From positions 1 through 8,148 of the forward strand of contig JAEWMK010000479.1 in NCBI GenBank assembly GCA_023457235.1: a DNA stretch of 8,148 bases. The letters run 5' to 3'. The translations under genes and the position numbers were made by a program. Each line of letters starts with the position of its first letter. Position 1 is the first letter of the stretch. The notes under the pieces are model-generated. The model did no database searches, was not told the origin of the DNA, and worked only from the letters and a program-made list of their open reading frames with translations. The DNA is from Bacillota bacterium. Lineage in GTDB: Bacteria; Bacillota; Bacilli; Bacillales; Bacillaceae_J. This document shows, one piece after another, positions 6,126 through 8,148 of this stretch.

Positions 6126-6154
6126 ATTATTGTATAAAAATAACATTTTGTCAA
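6126..6154 (-). promoter_or_regulatory. Sigma-A promoter of ahpF
   Basis: On the minus strand a perfect -35 box TTGACA (6149-6154), a 17-base spacer and AATAAT (6126-6131) predict a start near 6119, inside the PerR-type palindrome. An alternative pairing is TTGATT with TACAAT at 18 bases. Confidence 0.65.
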
Positions 6155-6213
6155 TCAATCTCTTCCATACAGTCTTGTATTTGTGGCGAAGAATTGAATG
6201 AAATGTTACAAAT

Positions 6214-6258
6214 TTTTGAACAATAATTTTGAAATATATCTTTAAAAACAATATTGTT
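6214..6258 (+). promoter_or_regulatory. Control region of hmp: possible ResD and NsrR sites
   Basis: Two direct TTTTGAA repeats (6214-6220 and 6227-6233), 13 bases apart, resemble binding sites of the oxygen-limitation regulator ResD. ATATATCTT (6234-6242) matches one half of the Bacillus NsrR consensus as I recall it; the second half is poor. AACAATATTGTT (6247-6258) is a perfect 12-base palindrome. A possible promoter is TTGAAA (6229-6234) with TATTGT (6252-6257) at 17 bases; TATAGT (6258-6263) is another -10 candidate with no good -35, as expected for an activator-dependent promoter. ResDE and NsrR control of hmp is known in B. subtilis; the sites here are tentative. Confidence 0.35.
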
Positions 6259-6307
6259 ATAGTATTAATGATATAAAGTATTTAAAGTTTTGAAAGGGGT
6301 TCATATA

Positions 6308-7522
6308 ATGTTAGATTCTAAAACTATTGAAATTATTAAAAGTACAGTTCCTGTGTTAGAAGAGCGTGGAAAAGAAATAACTACTCGTTTTTATCAGCTA
6401 TTATTCAGCAACCATCCGGAGTTATTACATATTTTTAATCATGCGAACCAAAGACAAGGTCGTCAGCAAACAGCACTTGCAAACAGCATTTATGCAGCTG
6501 CAGCAAATATCGATAATTTAGCGGCTATATTACCCGTCGTTAAACAAATTGCACAAAAACATCGTGCATTAGGCATTCAACCTGAACATTATCCATACGT
6601 TGGAAACAATTTACTTCTAGCTATTAAAGACGTTTTAGGTGATGCAGCTACACCAGAAATCATTGAAGCTTGGAAAAATGCTTATGGTGTGATTGCTGAT
6701 GTGTTTATTAAAGTTGAGCAGGAAATGTATGATGAAACAGAAGGGCAAACAGGTGGCTGGAGAGGTTTCAGATCCTTTATTGTTGATCGAAAAGTAAAGG
6801 AAAGCGAAGTCATTACCTCTTTCTACTTAAAACCTGAAGATGGTAAAGAAATCTCAACATTCTTACCAGGTCAATACATTACTGTTAAGGTAAAACCTGA
6901 TGAATACACACAACTTCGCCACTATAGTCTATCAGATGCACCGGGCAAAGATTACTACCGCATAAGTGTTAAAAAGGAGGAGCAAGGACTTGTGTCAAGT
7001 TACTTACATCAGGAGATTCAAGAAGGCGATCAAATAGCAATCAGTGCACCAGCTGGAGAGTTTGTACTTGAAGAAAAAGATATTCCAGTAGTTTTAATAA
7101 GCGGCGGTGTTGGATTAACACCAATGATTAGCATGTTAAATACGATTACGGAACAACAGCCAAATCGTGAAGTTACGTTTATCCATGCTGCTTTAAATAG
7201 TCAGGTACATGCATTAAAAGATGAAATTTCTCAGATTGAAAGTAAATATTCAAACGTTAGAAGTTTTGTAGCCTATTCTGACCCAACTGATGAAGATCGT
7301 GCAGCACGGAGCTATGATAAGGAAGGATTTGTCGATTTAAACTGGTTGAAACAAATCCTTATCGATAATAATGCTGATTTCTACTTCTGTGGACCAGTTC
7401 CTTTCATGAAAGCAATGAATAGTGCTTTAAGACAATGGGGAGTACCAACAGACCGTATCCATTTTGAATTTTTCGGTCCTGCAGCAGATATCGAAGAAGA
7501 AACAACGGTTACAACAGCATAA
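6308..7522 (+). CDS. hmp: Flavohaemoglobin, nitric oxide dioxygenase
   Basis: Hmp converts nitric oxide and oxygen to nitrate using NAD(P)H, and protects the cytoplasm from nitrosative stress. The 404-residue protein has the three standard domains. The globin domain (1-about 147) carries distal Tyr29 and Gln53, proximal haem ligand His85 in QKHRALGI, and Tyr95 and Glu137 of the proximal charge network. The FAD domain has RHYSLSD (204-210). The NAD domain has ISGGVGLTPM (264-273) and YFCGPVPFM (359-367). No key residue is missing. I chose ATG 6308, preceded by AAAGGGG (6293-6299); an in-frame TTG at 6290 would start before that ribosome binding site. It is divergent from ahpF, with 229 bases between the start codons, and ends at a strong terminator, so it is a single-gene unit. 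Confidence 0.96.
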   Translation: MLDSKTIEIIKSTVPVLEERGKEITTRFYQLLFSNHPELLHIFNHANQRQGRQQTALANSIYAAAANIDNLAAILPVVKQIAQKHRALGIQPEHYPYVGNNLLLAIKDVLGDAATPEIIEAWKNAYGVIADVFIKVEQEMYDETEGQTGGWRGFRSFIVDRKVKESEVITSFYLKPEDGKEISTFLPGQYITVKVKPDEYTQLRHYSLSDAPGKDYYRISVKKEEQGLVSSYLHQEIQEGDQIAISAPAGEFVLEEKDIPVVLISGGVGLTPMISMLNTITEQQPNREVTFIHAALNSQVHALKDEISQIESKYSNVRSFVAYSDPTDEDRAARSYDKEGFVDLNWLKQILIDNNADFYFCGPVPFMKAMNSALRQWGVPTDRIHFEFFGPAADIEEETTVTTA

Positions 7523-7526
7523 TGTT

Positions 7527-7580
7527 GCAAAAATGTCGGAGTGCATAGCAGCGCTTCGACATTTTTGCTTTTTTCTTTTA
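7527..7580 (+). terminator. Strong intrinsic terminator of hmp
   Basis: GCAAAAATGTCG (7527-7538) pairs perfectly with CGACATTTTTGC (7557-7568). Six inner pairs (two G-T) extend the stem to 18 bp around an ATAGCA loop. TTTTTTCTTTT follows, and the hairpin begins 4 bases after the hmp stop. Confidence 0.93.
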
Positions 7581-7625
7581 GTTTTCTAAAAAACCCCCAA
7601 TAAACTGAGATCTCTTACGAATGGT

Positions 7626-7654
7626 TTTAAATATGATGTCTTTTCTTTCATAAT
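7626..7654 (+). promoter_or_regulatory. Possible promoter of the penicillin-binding protein gene
   Basis: TTTAAA (7626-7631) and CATAAT (7649-7654) with a 17-base spacer are the best pair I see between the hmp terminator and the next gene. Both boxes are imperfect, so this is tentative. Confidence 0.3.
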
Positions 7655-7696
7655 TGCTATTCATCTTTGATTTACAAACAATAGGAGAGATCGTCC

Positions 7697-8148
7697 ATGT
7701 CAGAAGAATATAAATCTCGTCAAGAACGAATGAAAGTTGAAAAAGCTAAACAAGCACAACAAAAAAATGTTAAAAAAACACCTAAAATACGGCCCTTATT
7801 GAAAAAGGTGCTCATTGTTTGCCTGGTTCTAGGGGTTTTATCAACTGGTGCAGGAGCCCTAACGTTCGCTTCCATGATAAAGGATGCACCAAATTTAGAC
7901 CCTTCTAAACTAGTAGATCCCCTTTCAACGAAATTTTATGATGTGAACGGGAATTTCATTTATGAATACGGGAAGGAAAAGCGAACAAAAATAAAGTATG
8001 ATCAAGTTCCGAAAGTATTAGAACAAGCGTTTATTGCGACAGAAGATTCTAGATTTTATGAACACGATGGTATCGATATAAAAAGGACTGCTAAGGCCAT
8101 TTTTGTGAATGTTACCGGTGATTTCGGTTCTCAAGGGGGAAGTACGAT
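7697..8148 (+). CDS. Class A penicillin-binding protein, N-terminal fragment (3' end outside window)
   Basis: A bifunctional cell-wall synthase of the PBP1 family: glycosyltransferase (GT51) plus transpeptidase, anchored in the membrane and acting on lipid II outside the cell. Only 150 codons are present. A basic, Gln/Lys-rich cytoplasmic tail (1-37) is followed by one membrane segment (about 38-60), then the linker DAPNLDPSKLVDPLSTKFYD (63-82) typical of Bacillus PBP1. The glycosyltransferase starts with IATEDSRFYEHDGID (113-127), holding the catalytic Glu116, and the frame ends in GSQGGST (144-150). The transpeptidase domain lies beyond the window. ATG 7697 is preceded by AGGAG (7683-7687). 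The N-terminus resembles B. subtilis PonA, but recU, the usual upstream neighbour of ponA there, is absent, so a paralogue is possible and I give no symbol. Confidence 0.9.
   Translation, partial: MSEEYKSRQERMKVEKAKQAQQKNVKKTPKIRPLLKKVLIVCLVLGVLSTGAGALTFASMIKDAPNLDPSKLVDPLSTKFYDVNGNFIYEYGKEKRTKIKYDQVPKVLEQAFIATEDSRFYEHDGIDIKRTAKAIFVNVTGDFGSQGGST

Noticed and set aside
6290..6307. Upstream in-frame TTG start for hmp
   Set aside because: It precedes the AAAGGGG ribosome binding site and adds six residues not usual for Hmp; ATG 6308 gives the normal N-terminus and residue numbering.
7609..7692. GATCTCT/AGAGATC inverted repeat that could hide the ribosome binding site of the penicillin-binding protein gene
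   Set aside because: A 7-base match with a loop of about 70 bases is near chance level and no intermediate pairing supports it.

Overview
The window looks like a chromosomal segment of a low-GC Firmicute, most probably a Bacillaceae member (Bacillus or a close relative). Grounds: AT-rich intergenic DNA, strong AGGAGG-type ribosome binding sites, TTG and GTG start candidates, intrinsic terminators after most genes, and Bacillus-like versions of Mqo, AlkA, AhpF, Hmp and a class A penicillin-binding protein. There is no sign of a mobile element, phage gene, CRISPR array, tRNA or rRNA. This is ordinary housekeeping and stress-response territory, and the interesting content is mainly regulatory.

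Layout: (1) 1-191, the 3' end of a KDPG/KHG aldolase gene (+). (2) 192-591, a 400-base control region with AT-rich hairpins, a 16-bp perfect palindrome matching Rex/Fnr-type operators, a good sigma-A promoter and a 16-codon leader ORF ending just before mqo. (3) 592-2121, mqo, malate:quinone oxidoreductase (+), followed by a terminator. (4) 2256-2570, an uncharacterised acidic 104-residue protein (+) with a terminator on each side. (5) 2661-4482, a probable two-gene operon (+): a GhrA-like D-2-hydroxyacid dehydrogenase and an AlkA-type DNA-3-methyladenine glycosylase. (6) A hairpin terminator between convergent genes at 4494-4529. (7) 4552-6078, ahpF (-), the flavoprotein reductase of the alkyl hydroperoxide system, with a PerR-type operator on its promoter and no ahpC next to it. 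(8) 6308-7522, hmp flavohaemoglobin (+), transcribed divergently from ahpF and ended by a strong terminator. (9) 7697-8148, the 5' end of a class A penicillin-binding protein gene (+), cut by the window edge.

How the genes fit together: mqo feeds electrons from malate into the menaquinone pool, and the Rex/Fnr-like palindrome suggests redox or oxygen control. The divergent ahpF-hmp pair handles peroxide and nitric oxide, with a peroxide-sensing operator on the ahpF side and possible NO/oxygen-limitation sites on the hmp side. AlkA repairs alkylated bases. The cell-wall and aldolase genes at the edges belong to other units. I found no evidence for a new multi-gene system. The most noteworthy points are the mqo leader (small ORF plus hairpin around the mqo ribosome binding site), the palindrome upstream of it, and the ahpF gene without ahpC.
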